From Schlesneria sp. DSM 10557 (GTDB taxonomy: Bacteria; Planctomycetota; Planctomycetia; Planctomycetales; Planctomycetaceae), in assembly GCF_041860085.1 (NCBI RefSeq), contig NZ_CP124747.1, forward strand, positions 186,001-250,000: DNA of 64,000 nt, written 5' to 3'. The notes under the pieces are model-generated. The model worked only from the letters and a program-made list of their open reading frames with translations, did not search any database and was not told the origin of the DNA. Positions 37,492 to 45,521 of the stretch are shown here, in pieces. Position 1 is the stretch's first letter, and the number at the start of each line of letters is the position of its first letter. The translations under genes and the position numbers were made by a program.

Positions 37492-38583
37492 ATGCGCGTT
37501 GTGACGTTTGGTGAGGTGATGTTGCGCATGATGCCACCAGGTTGGTTGCGTGTTTCGCAGTCGCTGCCGGGAAGTCTCGACGCCACATTCGGTGGTGCGG
37601 AAGTGAATGTGGCAGTCTCGATCGCTCGACAGGGTGGTCAGGCAGCATTCTGCACGGCACTTCCCGATAACCCTCTGACCGACGCGTTCGTGGCCCAGCT
37701 CCGTTCGTTTGGTGTGGACGTCGATCTGATTTTGCGGACCAGTGAGGGACGTTTCGGTATTTATTTTGTTGAGAACGGTGCCAATCAGCGGGGTGGGACG
37801 GTTATCTATGACCGTGCCGGTTCTTCGATCTCGATGACCCCGGCGAGCACCTATCAATGGGACACAATCTTCAAGGGGGCGAGCTGGTTTCACGTGACCG
37901 GAATTACGCCGTCACTCAGCCGTGAAGCCGCCGATGCCGCACTGGCCTCCGCCCGGGAAGCCACACAGCGAAAAATTCCGGTTTCATGCGATCTGAACTT
38001 TCGTAAGAAGCTCTGGAACTGGGAGTCTGGTACCAAACCGGCCGCACTCGCACGAAAGACGATGGAGCAACTGCTGCCTCACGTACAGGTTTTGATCGCC
38101 AACGAAGAGGATGCTGAGCAGGTCCTGGGAATCCACTCTGCCGAAACAAATGTTGAGGCCGGGGAACTGAATCTCGAAGGTTACCAGGGTGTGGCCCAGC
38201 AGATCGTCGAGCGATTTCCAAATATCCGCAAGGTGGCAATCACACTGCGGGAAAGTATCTCGGCCAGCCACAACAACTGGGGTGCGATGCTGTACGACGC
38301 TGAACAGAAAAAAGCGGTCTACGCTCCGACGGATGCATCCGGGACGTATACCCCCTACGAAATTCGAAATATCGTTGATCGGGTTGGCGCGGGAGACTCG
38401 TTTGCCGGGGCTCTGATTTTTGCCCTTCAGACGCCAGAACTGGCTGAGTCGGCCACGGCTTTGCATTATGCGGTCGCAGCAAGCTGCCTGAAGCACAGCA
38501 TTCTGGGTGATTACAACCAGTCATCCCGGGCAGAAATCGAAGCCCTGATGAAAGGTGGTGGTCGAGGTCGGGTCAGCCGATAG
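37492..38583 (+). CDS. PfkB-family sugar kinase, KdgK-like
   Basis: 363 residues of the ribokinase/PfkB family. FGEVMLRMMPPG at the N-terminus and FGGAEVNVAVSIARQGG form the substrate lid region; IVDRVGAGDSFAGALIF carries the catalytic Asp and anion hole. The opening and the CDLNFRKKLW motif are characteristic of 2-keto-3-deoxygluconate kinases, which make KDPG for the Entner-Doudoroff route. No aldolase or uronate gene is adjacent, so the substrate is inferred from sequence only. Another keto-sugar kinase is possible. Confidence 0.85.
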   Translation: MRVVTFGEVMLRMMPPGWLRVSQSLPGSLDATFGGAEVNVAVSIARQGGQAAFCTALPDNPLTDAFVAQLRSFGVDVDLILRTSEGRFGIYFVENGANQRGGTVIYDRAGSSISMTPASTYQWDTIFKGASWFHVTGITPSLSREAADAALASAREATQRKIPVSCDLNFRKKLWNWESGTKPAALARKTMEQLLPHVQVLIANEEDAEQVLGIHSAETNVEAGELNLEGYQGVAQQIVERFPNIRKVAITLRESISASHNNWGAMLYDAEQKKAVYAPTDASGTYTPYEIRNIVDRVGAGDSFAGALIFALQTPELAESATALHYAVAASCLKHSILGDYNQSSRAEIEALMKGGGRGRVSR

Positions 38584-38934
38584 GCTCATTGCGTTGAAAT
38601 GACAGTCGCGAATCAGACCGCTGAGTGCGGGACGTTTCGGTATACGACTCAAGGATCCGCCAGCCGCAACTCGTCTGCGAACGGGTGCGGTGGGGCGAGT
38701 TCAATTTGATGATTCGATGACTGTCACAAGTTTAGTGCCTTGTTGACTGCGGTGAGACCACGATTCACATCAGTCAGCACGATTGGATTCGGCTGGATCT
38801 CTTGGCCGTCGAGACTGCTCCGCGTATGCTTACGGTCTTCGACTTCCCCCGGCATGGAACCGGAGTAGGCCGCCGAGATGGCTTGCCGACTGTTTTTGCC
38901 CCCTCAACTAATTTTCGAACGACCAGCAATAACC
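38584..38934. other. Intergenic gap before serA
   Basis: About 350 bases. No gene, tRNA or strong dyad seen; presumably the serA promoter region. Confidence 0.5.
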
Positions 38935-40569
38935 ATGTACCGAGTTCTCATCACCGACGATCTTTCCGCTGCAGGTCTTAAGATTCTTCAAGAGACACCT
39001 GGCATTGAAGTTGTCGTTCGCAGTGGCAAGCACACACCCGAGCAGGTCCGTGAATATCTTCAGGACTGTGACGGGATCATCATCCGTAGCGCGACAAAGC
39101 TGACTCCGGAGATCCTCAAGGATCAACCGCGACTGAAAGTGATTGTCCGCGCTGGCGTGGGAGTCGATAATATTGACCTCCCCGCGGCGACCCGCGAAGG
39201 GATCGTCGTGATGAACACCCCGGCGGGGAACACGACATCCACTGCCGAACAGGCGATGGCTCTGTTGCTGGGACTGGCTCGCAATATCGGTCCCGCCGCC
39301 GGGTCCATGAAAGCCGGCAAGTGGGATCGCAAAAGTTTCACGGGAACTCAGCTGGCCGGTAAATCAATTGCCGTGATTGGGCTGGGGCGAATCGGTCTGA
39401 CGGTCGCCCGACGCTGCATCGCCTTTGAAATGAAAGTTCTGGGCTACGACCCATTCCTGTCGGAGGAACGAGCCCGTGCGGAAGGGATTGAACTCTATCG
39501 TGACATCGATGATCTGGTCGGCAAGTGCGACTTCTTGACCGTTCACACGCCGATGACTCCGGAAACGGAAGGCCTGATCAACGCCACCCGCATCGCAAAG
39601 ATGAAGAAGGGTGTGCGACTGATCAACGGTGCTCGCGGTGGTATTATCGACGAGAAGGCTCTCTTCGACGCCATTCAGTCAGGGCACGTGGCTGGCGCTG
39701 CACTGGACGTATTCGTCGACGAGCCGCCCAAGGACTGGAGTCTGGCTCAGTTGCCTCAGGTTCTGGCCACACCTCACCTGGGTGCCTCAACCGAAGAAGC
39801 ACAGGAACTCGTCGCTGTGGAAGCGGCCGAGATCATCTCGGGTTTTCTGGTCAGAAACGAAGTTCGACATGCCGTCAACATGGCTCCGATCACTGCGGCC
39901 GAGATGACGGATATGCAGCCTTACCTCGATCTGGGCCGTCGCCTGGGTCTGCTGCTTTCTCAATTGAACAAGGGTGGCGTACGTGGCGTGCGTCTCCAGT
40001 TCAAGGGTGAAGCCGCGAACAAGAAGACCAAACTGATCGCCAATGCCTTTGCCGCCGGTCTGCTGTCGAATGCACTGGCCGACAACGTCAACATCGTCAA
40101 CGCCGAGATGCTGGCGAAAGAACGCGGAATCGAAATCAAGGAAGAGCTGTCTCACGAAGTGGGCGATTTCTCAACTCTGATTTCTGCGACCGTCACGACG
40201 GACAACGGAGAAATCACTGCCGCCGGAACCATCTTCGGCAAGCAGTTCCTGCGACTGGTCCGTGTTGATCAGTTCCACCTGGATGCCTACCTCGACGGCT
40301 TGCTGCTGATCTACAAGCACATCGACAAGCCGGGTGTCATCGGGTTCATCGGGAATATCTGCGGTAATCACAAAGTCAATATCGCACATATGGCCCTGGG
40401 ACGTGAAAGGAACGAACCAGGTGGCGACGCGATTGCCGTGTTGAACCTGGACAATGAACCCGACGCCGCCACACTGGCAGAAGTGGCCGAGCACAAAGCG
40501 GTCACCGGTGTGCAACTGGTCAAGTTGCCCAAGGCCGGCGAACCGCTCCCCTGGTTGGTAAGCCGGTAA
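38935..40569 (+). CDS. serA: D-3-phosphoglycerate dehydrogenase
   Basis: 544 residues from the ATG at 38935, where MYRVLITDDLSAAGLKIL matches the family start; the frame is open 19 codons further upstream. This is the long form of the enzyme: substrate and NAD domains with GLGRIGLTVARR, catalytic Arg in NGARGGIIDE, Glu in VDEPP and His in TPHLGASTEEAQ, then the intervening domain and a C-terminal ACT domain (PGVIGFIGNICGNHKVNI) for serine feedback. First step of serine synthesis. Followed by a strong terminator. Confidence 0.97.
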   Translation: MYRVLITDDLSAAGLKILQETPGIEVVVRSGKHTPEQVREYLQDCDGIIIRSATKLTPEILKDQPRLKVIVRAGVGVDNIDLPAATREGIVVMNTPAGNTTSTAEQAMALLLGLARNIGPAAGSMKAGKWDRKSFTGTQLAGKSIAVIGLGRIGLTVARRCIAFEMKVLGYDPFLSEERARAEGIELYRDIDDLVGKCDFLTVHTPMTPETEGLINATRIAKMKKGVRLINGARGGIIDEKALFDAIQSGHVAGAALDVFVDEPPKDWSLAQLPQVLATPHLGASTEEAQELVAVEAAEIISGFLVRNEVRHAVNMAPITAAEMTDMQPYLDLGRRLGLLLSQLNKGGVRGVRLQFKGEAANKKTKLIANAFAAGLLSNALADNVNIVNAEMLAKERGIEIKEELSHEVGDFSTLISATVTTDNGEITAAGTIFGKQFLRLVRVDQFHLDAYLDGLLLIYKHIDKPGVIGFIGNICGNHKVNIAHMALGRERNEPGGDAIAVLNLDNEPDAATLAEVAEHKAVTGVQLVKLPKAGEPLPWLVSR

Positions 40570-40614
40570 CCTGCGAGATGTTCGGACCCGATTTCGGGGC
40601 GAACTGCACTTAAT

Positions 40615-40668
40615 GCGAATCCGATCATTCTGCGATAATCGCTTCGATGATCGGATTCGCTCTTTTTT
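40615..40668 (+). terminator. Rho-independent terminator of serA
   Basis: Perfect 14-base arms GCGAATCCGATCAT (40615-40628) and ATGATCGGATTCGC (40647-40660), followed at once by TCTTTTTT. It lies 46 bases after the serA stop and separates serA from priA. Confidence 0.92.
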
Positions 40669-40742
40669 GGGGGGGTGGCAGAAGGAGCTGCCCCTTGCCG
40701 ATGACCAGGGATGTTCCAGACAAACCGGGAAAATGAATTCCC

Positions 40743-43169
40743 TTGAACCAGCCAAGACAGCACAGCCTGTTCTCCGATGACGAGATTCCCGCCAACCTCG
40801 AAAAGTGGGAAGTTGCCGATGCGGCCGACCGGCTCGTCGCTGACGTCGTATTTAACCGTCCGTTGACCACCATCTTCCAGTATCTCGTTCCGGATGGGTT
40901 GAGAGATGTGATTGGTCCGGGCCGCCGTGTTCAGGCTCCATTTGGTCGCGGAAGTCAGTTGATCACAGGTTACTGCGTCGGGTTAGGAAACACGGTCCCG
41001 CCGGGACGCTCGCTGAAGTCCATTGAGTCCGTTCTTGACCGCGAAGCGCTGATCGACGAACGAATGCTCGAACTGACCCGCTGGATTGCGGATCGCTATC
41101 TGTGCGGCTGGGGCCAGGTTCTGGAAACGGTGATTCCGAAAGGTGTGAAGTCCAACGCGGGGACGCGCGAGGTCACATTTTTCTCCCTTTCGCCCGAGCT
41201 TCGTCGAAAGCTTGGATTATCAGAACCAGCCGCTGCGGGACCTCCCGTTCCCGACACGCGCACCGGGGCGGAAGTGACGGAGGGCGATTCCATCGTGGCC
41301 TCCGGTTCCGCTGTTCCGGTCCCCGATTTTAAGCCGATCCTGGACGAACTGAAATTGCGAGGGAAGCAGCGCTCGGTGGTCGAAGTTCTGGCACAACTCA
41401 ATCGGGCCCTCCCGGTCGACGAACTTTCGACGCTGGCCCAGTGCGGGATTTCTCCCATTCAGTCACTACGTGAGAAAGGTTTGATCGTCACGCAGCGGGA
41501 ACGGGTCTTCACGGGTAACACCGAAGTGAACACCGAGCCGCGCCGGGAAATCACACTGAATGAAGACCAGACGGTTGCCGTGAATACGATCCTGGATTGT
41601 GTTCGCTCGGGCGAGCATCGGACGCTGCTCTTGCACGGTGTCACCGGAAGTGGGAAGACCGAGGTCTACATTCAGGCTATTGAGGAAATTGTCAGCTACG
41701 GGCGCCAGGCGATCATGCTCGTTCCCGAGATCAGCCTCACTCCGCAGACGATTCGCCGGTTTCGCAGTCGCTTCGCCTCTGTCGCGGTTCTTCACAGTCA
41801 CCTGACGGATGCAGAACGGCATGGCCACTGGAAGCAGATTTCCAGTGGGCAGGTTCAAGTCGTCGTGGGAGCTCGCAGTGCCGTGTTCGCACCGACGCCG
41901 CAGCTGGGACTGATCGTGATCGATGAAGAGCATGAAACGAGTTTCAAGCAGGACAACACGCCGCGCTACCACGCGCGTGAAGTGGCGCGTAAGCGGGCGG
42001 AAATGGAACGGGTTCCACTGATTCTGGGGTCGGCCACACCAACGCTGGAATCGTGGCAGCGAGCTGTTGACGGTCACGACACGCTGATCTCCATGCCAAA
42101 ACGGGTTGCCGGACTGCCAATGCCTCCTGTTGTGCTCGTTGATACTCGCAACGATCCCGCCATCGGGAAGGGGGCTGCGATTGGACGTGCACTTTTCCAG
42201 GCCATGAACCTGGCACTCCGCGAAGGTGGACAGGTCATCCTGTTCCTGAATGTCCGCGGCTACTCGTCCGTGATCTGGTGCCGAGGATGCGGACAGGGGA
42301 TCAAGTGCCCGGACTGTGATATCACGTTGACGTGGCACCGCGAGCGAGCCCTGGCGCTGTGCCATAGCTGCAATTTTTCGACAAAACCTCCAGCTGCGTG
42401 CCCTTACTGTCAGCGCCCCGGCCTCTCGTACCTCGGGCTGGGGACGGAGCGGCTTGAAGCCGAAGTCCGTGCTCGTTTTGATCACTTTAAGTGCCTGCGA
42501 ATGGATAGCGACACCATGCAGCAGCGTGGTGCGCACGACATTGCGCTGGAAAAGTTTCGACATGGCGAGGTGCAGATTCTGCTCGGGACGCAGATGATCG
42601 CCAAAGGCCTCGACTTTCCCAACGTGACGCTGGTCGGAGTCATCGATGCTGACACGCTGCTGCACCAACCTGACTTGCGCTCTGCAGAACGGACGTTCCA
42701 ACTGATCTCACAAGTCGCTGGTCGTACGGGTCGAAGCAGTCGAGGTGGACGGGTGCTCGTTCAGACAGCCTCACCATCGCAGTATCCGATCCTTCGAGCG
42801 GCAGAACACAACTACGTCGGCTTCGCTCAGACGGAGCTCAGCCACCGGAAAGTGCTGAATGCGCCTCCCTACTCACACCAGGCGAGAATCATTCTGCGGG
42901 GACCGAACGAGGCCGAAGTGAAAGAGTACTCAACCAAAGTGGGAGAACTGATCCGTGCTGCGGCGAAAGAGACTCAGTCAAATGTCCGCGTGCTGGGTCC
43001 GGCACCTTGTCCCATCACCCGACTGAAAGCCAATTTTCGTTACCACCTGCAGCTTGCAGCACCCGACCTGCAGGCCCTATCCAAAATCTGGGAAGTTGCT
43101 GCGCCCGAATTTCCACCCCACCCGAATGTCGAATACCAGGTCGACGTCGAACCCCAGAACTTTCGGTGA
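40743..43169 (+). CDS. priA: Primosomal protein N' (replication restart helicase PriA)
   Basis: 808 residues. A TTG at 40743 is the only in-frame start near the conserved N-terminus (GGGA about 10 bases before); a nearby ATG at 40733 is out of frame. The 3'-DNA-binding domain (VADVVFNRPLTTIFQYLVP) is followed by helicase motif I GVTGSGKTEVYIQAI, motif II IDEEHE, and the zinc-binding insertion with eight cysteines (CRGCG, CPDC, CHSC, CPYC). Motifs V and VI follow (GTQMIAKGLDFPNVTLVG, QVAGRTGR). Restarts stalled replication forks by loading DnaB; dnaB itself lies at the left edge. Confidence 0.96.
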   Translation: MNQPRQHSLFSDDEIPANLEKWEVADAADRLVADVVFNRPLTTIFQYLVPDGLRDVIGPGRRVQAPFGRGSQLITGYCVGLGNTVPPGRSLKSIESVLDREALIDERMLELTRWIADRYLCGWGQVLETVIPKGVKSNAGTREVTFFSLSPELRRKLGLSEPAAAGPPVPDTRTGAEVTEGDSIVASGSAVPVPDFKPILDELKLRGKQRSVVEVLAQLNRALPVDELSTLAQCGISPIQSLREKGLIVTQRERVFTGNTEVNTEPRREITLNEDQTVAVNTILDCVRSGEHRTLLLHGVTGSGKTEVYIQAIEEIVSYGRQAIMLVPEISLTPQTIRRFRSRFASVAVLHSHLTDAERHGHWKQISSGQVQVVVGARSAVFAPTPQLGLIVIDEEHETSFKQDNTPRYHAREVARKRAEMERVPLILGSATPTLESWQRAVDGHDTLISMPKRVAGLPMPPVVLVDTRNDPAIGKGAAIGRALFQAMNLALREGGQVILFLNVRGYSSVIWCRGCGQGIKCPDCDITLTWHRERALALCHSCNFSTKPPAACPYCQRPGLSYLGLGTERLEAEVRARFDHFKCLRMDSDTMQQRGAHDIALEKFRHGEVQILLGTQMIAKGLDFPNVTLVGVIDADTLLHQPDLRSAERTFQLISQVAGRTGRSSRGGRVLVQTASPSQYPILRAAEHNYVGFAQTELSHRKVLNAPPYSHQARIILRGPNEAEVKEYSTKVGELIRAAAKETQSNVRVLGPAPCPITRLKANFRYHLQLAAPDLQALSKIWEVAAPEFPPHPNVEYQVDVEPQNFR

Positions 43170-43253
43170 GGATCGCCGAGGAGAATTGGGTCATTGTTGT
43201 CTGGTACTCAGCGAACATCGTCCGCGGCAAAAATTTCCGCTGTTCAGGAAAAG

Positions 43254-43787
43254 TTACGACGCGGAGGCCCCGGACGAGAGGACTTTTAACGTTTCTCTCA
43301 AGACAAGATCCGCCGCGGCCCATTGACGTTGTTCACGGAGAGTTGCACCCGGGAATTGCGTCATCGCGTCAATGTTCGTGAGGCGATGTTCGAAAATCTG
43401 TGCCGGCTTATTCCGGAAGCCGACCCCGATGTACACGAGCCCATCCTGGGCGCTTGGAGCGCCCGGTCCCAGATGCCCCGTAATCGAAGCGGCCATTGTT
43501 GCCTCGGGAGTTCGCGCGAGAACCCCTTCCACCATCAATCGTGCGACACATTCACTGACCGGACCGGGATCCACGAGGATGTCCGGTGGAACCCCCAGCC
43601 ACTTTGTCTTCGTATCGAGACGATAGACAACAGCCGATCCACAATGAACACCGGACACACCCGGAACCCGTCCGAGGACTGCCGACACCAATCCCGCCGT
43701 ACAGCTTTCCGCAAAGATGATCCGCTGCTGCTGGCTGATCAACAGCCTGGCAACATCATGAGCCTGCTGGTCAAGGGGTTGTTTCAT
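43254..43787 (-). CDS. CinA C-terminal domain amidase (PncC-like)
   Basis: 177 residues from the ATG at 43787 (GAGGA 6 bases upstream); a TTG at 43805 is the alternative. ESCTAGLVSAVLGRVPGVSG at 27-46 and AASITGHLGPGAPSA are hallmarks of the CinA C-terminal/nicotinamide-nucleotide amidase domain. The N-terminal competence/damage domain of full CinA is absent, as in stand-alone PncC. It should deamidate NMN, returning it to NAD synthesis. Converges on priA. Confidence 0.92.
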   Translation of the reverse strand: MKQPLDQQAHDVARLLISQQQRIIFAESCTAGLVSAVLGRVPGVSGVHCGSAVVYRLDTKTKWLGVPPDILVDPGPVSECVARLMVEGVLARTPEATMAASITGHLGPGAPSAQDGLVYIGVGFRNKPAQIFEHRLTNIDAMTQFPGATLREQRQWAAADLVLRETLKVLSSGASAS

Positions 43788-44353
43788 GGGCTGTCCTCGT
43801 TTCAATCGTGTGCCGGAGCGTTAATCGTCGTTGAGAAATCGTACTGACTCGCAAAATCCCGGGTCGACAGTCCGTCTGCAATTCCTTGGGCGGTGAGGCG
43901 TGCACAGTCCAATGTGGCAGGGATCGCCGCTTCCAGCCTTGGCTGATTTCGCGAACAAATCAATTCAATGTCAAGTTTTCACGGACGGAGACGCAGGATC
44001 TCAAAGTGGCCTGATTCGCGAATTCCAACATGATAACCTGGGTAGACTTTGTCGAGGACGGCTCGATGTTCGCTCAAAAAAATGTGGCGGGCGGTTCCGT
44101 CTCGAAGCTCCTGAAAAGCTGGGAAAAACTGAGTAAACAGGGTGCAAAAGCAGAGTTTCCCTGCGTTTTTTAATCTCTATCGGGGTCGTAGCGAATGTGC
44201 CGATGAATCCTCCGCTGGACTTCAGGACGCGATCGGAAGTGAAGGGAAGTCCAGGATCAGTGGCACCTGGTTGTCATTGCAGTTGCTCGCGGTGGAGAGG
44301 GACAGTCGCCTGACGGCGCTGTCGTGATCGGTACAACGGGGGGGAAGATAGGT
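43788..44353. other. Intergenic gap, no gene seen
   Basis: About 565 bases between divergent genes. Short open frames here have no start signals and improbable composition. A bulged hairpin near 44299-44323 (GACAG-T-CGCC / GGCG-CTGTC) lies just before the next gene. Confidence 0.5.
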
Positions 44354-45427
44354 ATGCCACACTCGATCCTGCGGGGGAGATGGCTGCGCTCGGTGACGGC
44401 AATTGCAACGCTGTGCATCACGACAGCGAGGAGCGAAGCAGGCGACCGCCCCGAGATCACCGAAGCGTTAACGCAGGTCAACACCAAGGTGACCGCCCGC
44501 GATCTTGAAAACGACGAGAATACTGCTTACCCGGGATTAACGATCGTCAAGAATGGATCGTCCTCCAGCGCCATCCGTAAGCAGGCCATCGCGGACCTGG
44601 GACTGGATCGCCTGAGTGTGAACAGTCAGCGGAAGTCGCAGTCGCTGCTGAAGAACGTAGGGATGTTCCGTCGATTGCCGACAATTTCGTTCGAATGTGA
44701 TCCCGCCGTTTACGAGTATTTTCTGAAGAACCCGGATGTGGCCGTCGCAACGTGGCGAGCGATGGATATTTCCCAGTTTCAGCTGCAGCCATCGGGGCCC
44801 GACCAATACCATGCCGATGCAGGTGACGGATCCGTTGGTGAACTGGAACTGCTGCTGCATACCTCATCCGATACGATGATTCATTGCGATGGGGCATTCA
44901 AAAGTCCGCTGCTGCCAAAACCGATTCTTGCACGTTCGCTGATGCGGGTTCAGACCTCATTCGCAAAAGAGCAGGACGGTCGGATTATCGGGACCCATTC
45001 CGGCGATGTTTTCGTCGAATTTCCCTCGCAGGCGATTGAAACGGCAGCACGAGTGATCGCCCCAGTCAGTCACAGTATTGCGGATCGAAACTTCAAACAG
45101 ATGACCCTCTATGTTCATCTGATGTCGCAGGCGATGGTGAAGAACCCGGGATGGGTCGAGCACATCGGCAATAAGCTGGAAGGAATCTCCGAAGCCAGAA
45201 AACGCGAATTTCTGGAAGTCTCGGCCCGCAGTTGCGGTGAGGCACGGCGAAGGTTCATCGCAGCAAACTCCAGCTCCGGATTTACTCCAGACGAAGTGCT
45301 GACCCCATTCCGACAATGGAATACTACGGGATCAGGCCTGGGGGCAGCACCCGTTGCACCCCGCGGCACATCCGGTCGGTCTCCGGAAGTGACCAGCCAG
45401 GTCATCCAGGCGACATCCAGAAATTGA
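44354..45427 (+). CDS. Secreted protein of unknown function
   Basis: 357 residues from the ATG at 44354, with GGGGAAGATAGGT just upstream; a GTG at 44324 is less likely. A signal peptide (SVTAIATLCITTARSEA) leads to a mature protein with a helical N-terminal segment, a central mixed beta region (FECDPAVYEYFLKNPDVAVATW, HSGDVFVEFPSQ) and a helical C-terminal segment. The tail is Gly/Ser/Thr/Pro-rich. I recognise no motif. Followed by a good terminator. Confidence 0.78.
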   Translation: MPHSILRGRWLRSVTAIATLCITTARSEAGDRPEITEALTQVNTKVTARDLENDENTAYPGLTIVKNGSSSSAIRKQAIADLGLDRLSVNSQRKSQSLLKNVGMFRRLPTISFECDPAVYEYFLKNPDVAVATWRAMDISQFQLQPSGPDQYHADAGDGSVGELELLLHTSSDTMIHCDGAFKSPLLPKPILARSLMRVQTSFAKEQDGRIIGTHSGDVFVEFPSQAIETAARVIAPVSHSIADRNFKQMTLYVHLMSQAMVKNPGWVEHIGNKLEGISEARKREFLEVSARSCGEARRRFIAANSSSGFTPDEVLTPFRQWNTTGSGLGAAPVAPRGTSGRSPEVTSQVIQATSRN

Positions 45428-45470
45428 TGAGATTGATTCGTGGCAGTGCGACCCGGCCTGCCGCTGAACC

Positions 45471-45504
45471 AGCAGCCCGATCGCCTTTGAGCGGTTGGGC
45501 TGCT
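45471..45504 (+). terminator. Terminator after the secreted hypothetical protein
   Basis: AGCAGCCC (45471-45478) pairs with GGGCTGCT (45497-45504), with an inner CGC/GCG step, followed by TGCCTTTTAT. It lies between convergent genes (next stop on the minus strand at 45522). Confidence 0.7.
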
Positions 45505-45521
45505 TGCCTTTTATCGGCGTG

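Noticed and set aside
41466..42701. Long minus-strand open frame opposite priA
   Set aside because: Antisense to the helicase domain of priA, no family resemblance.
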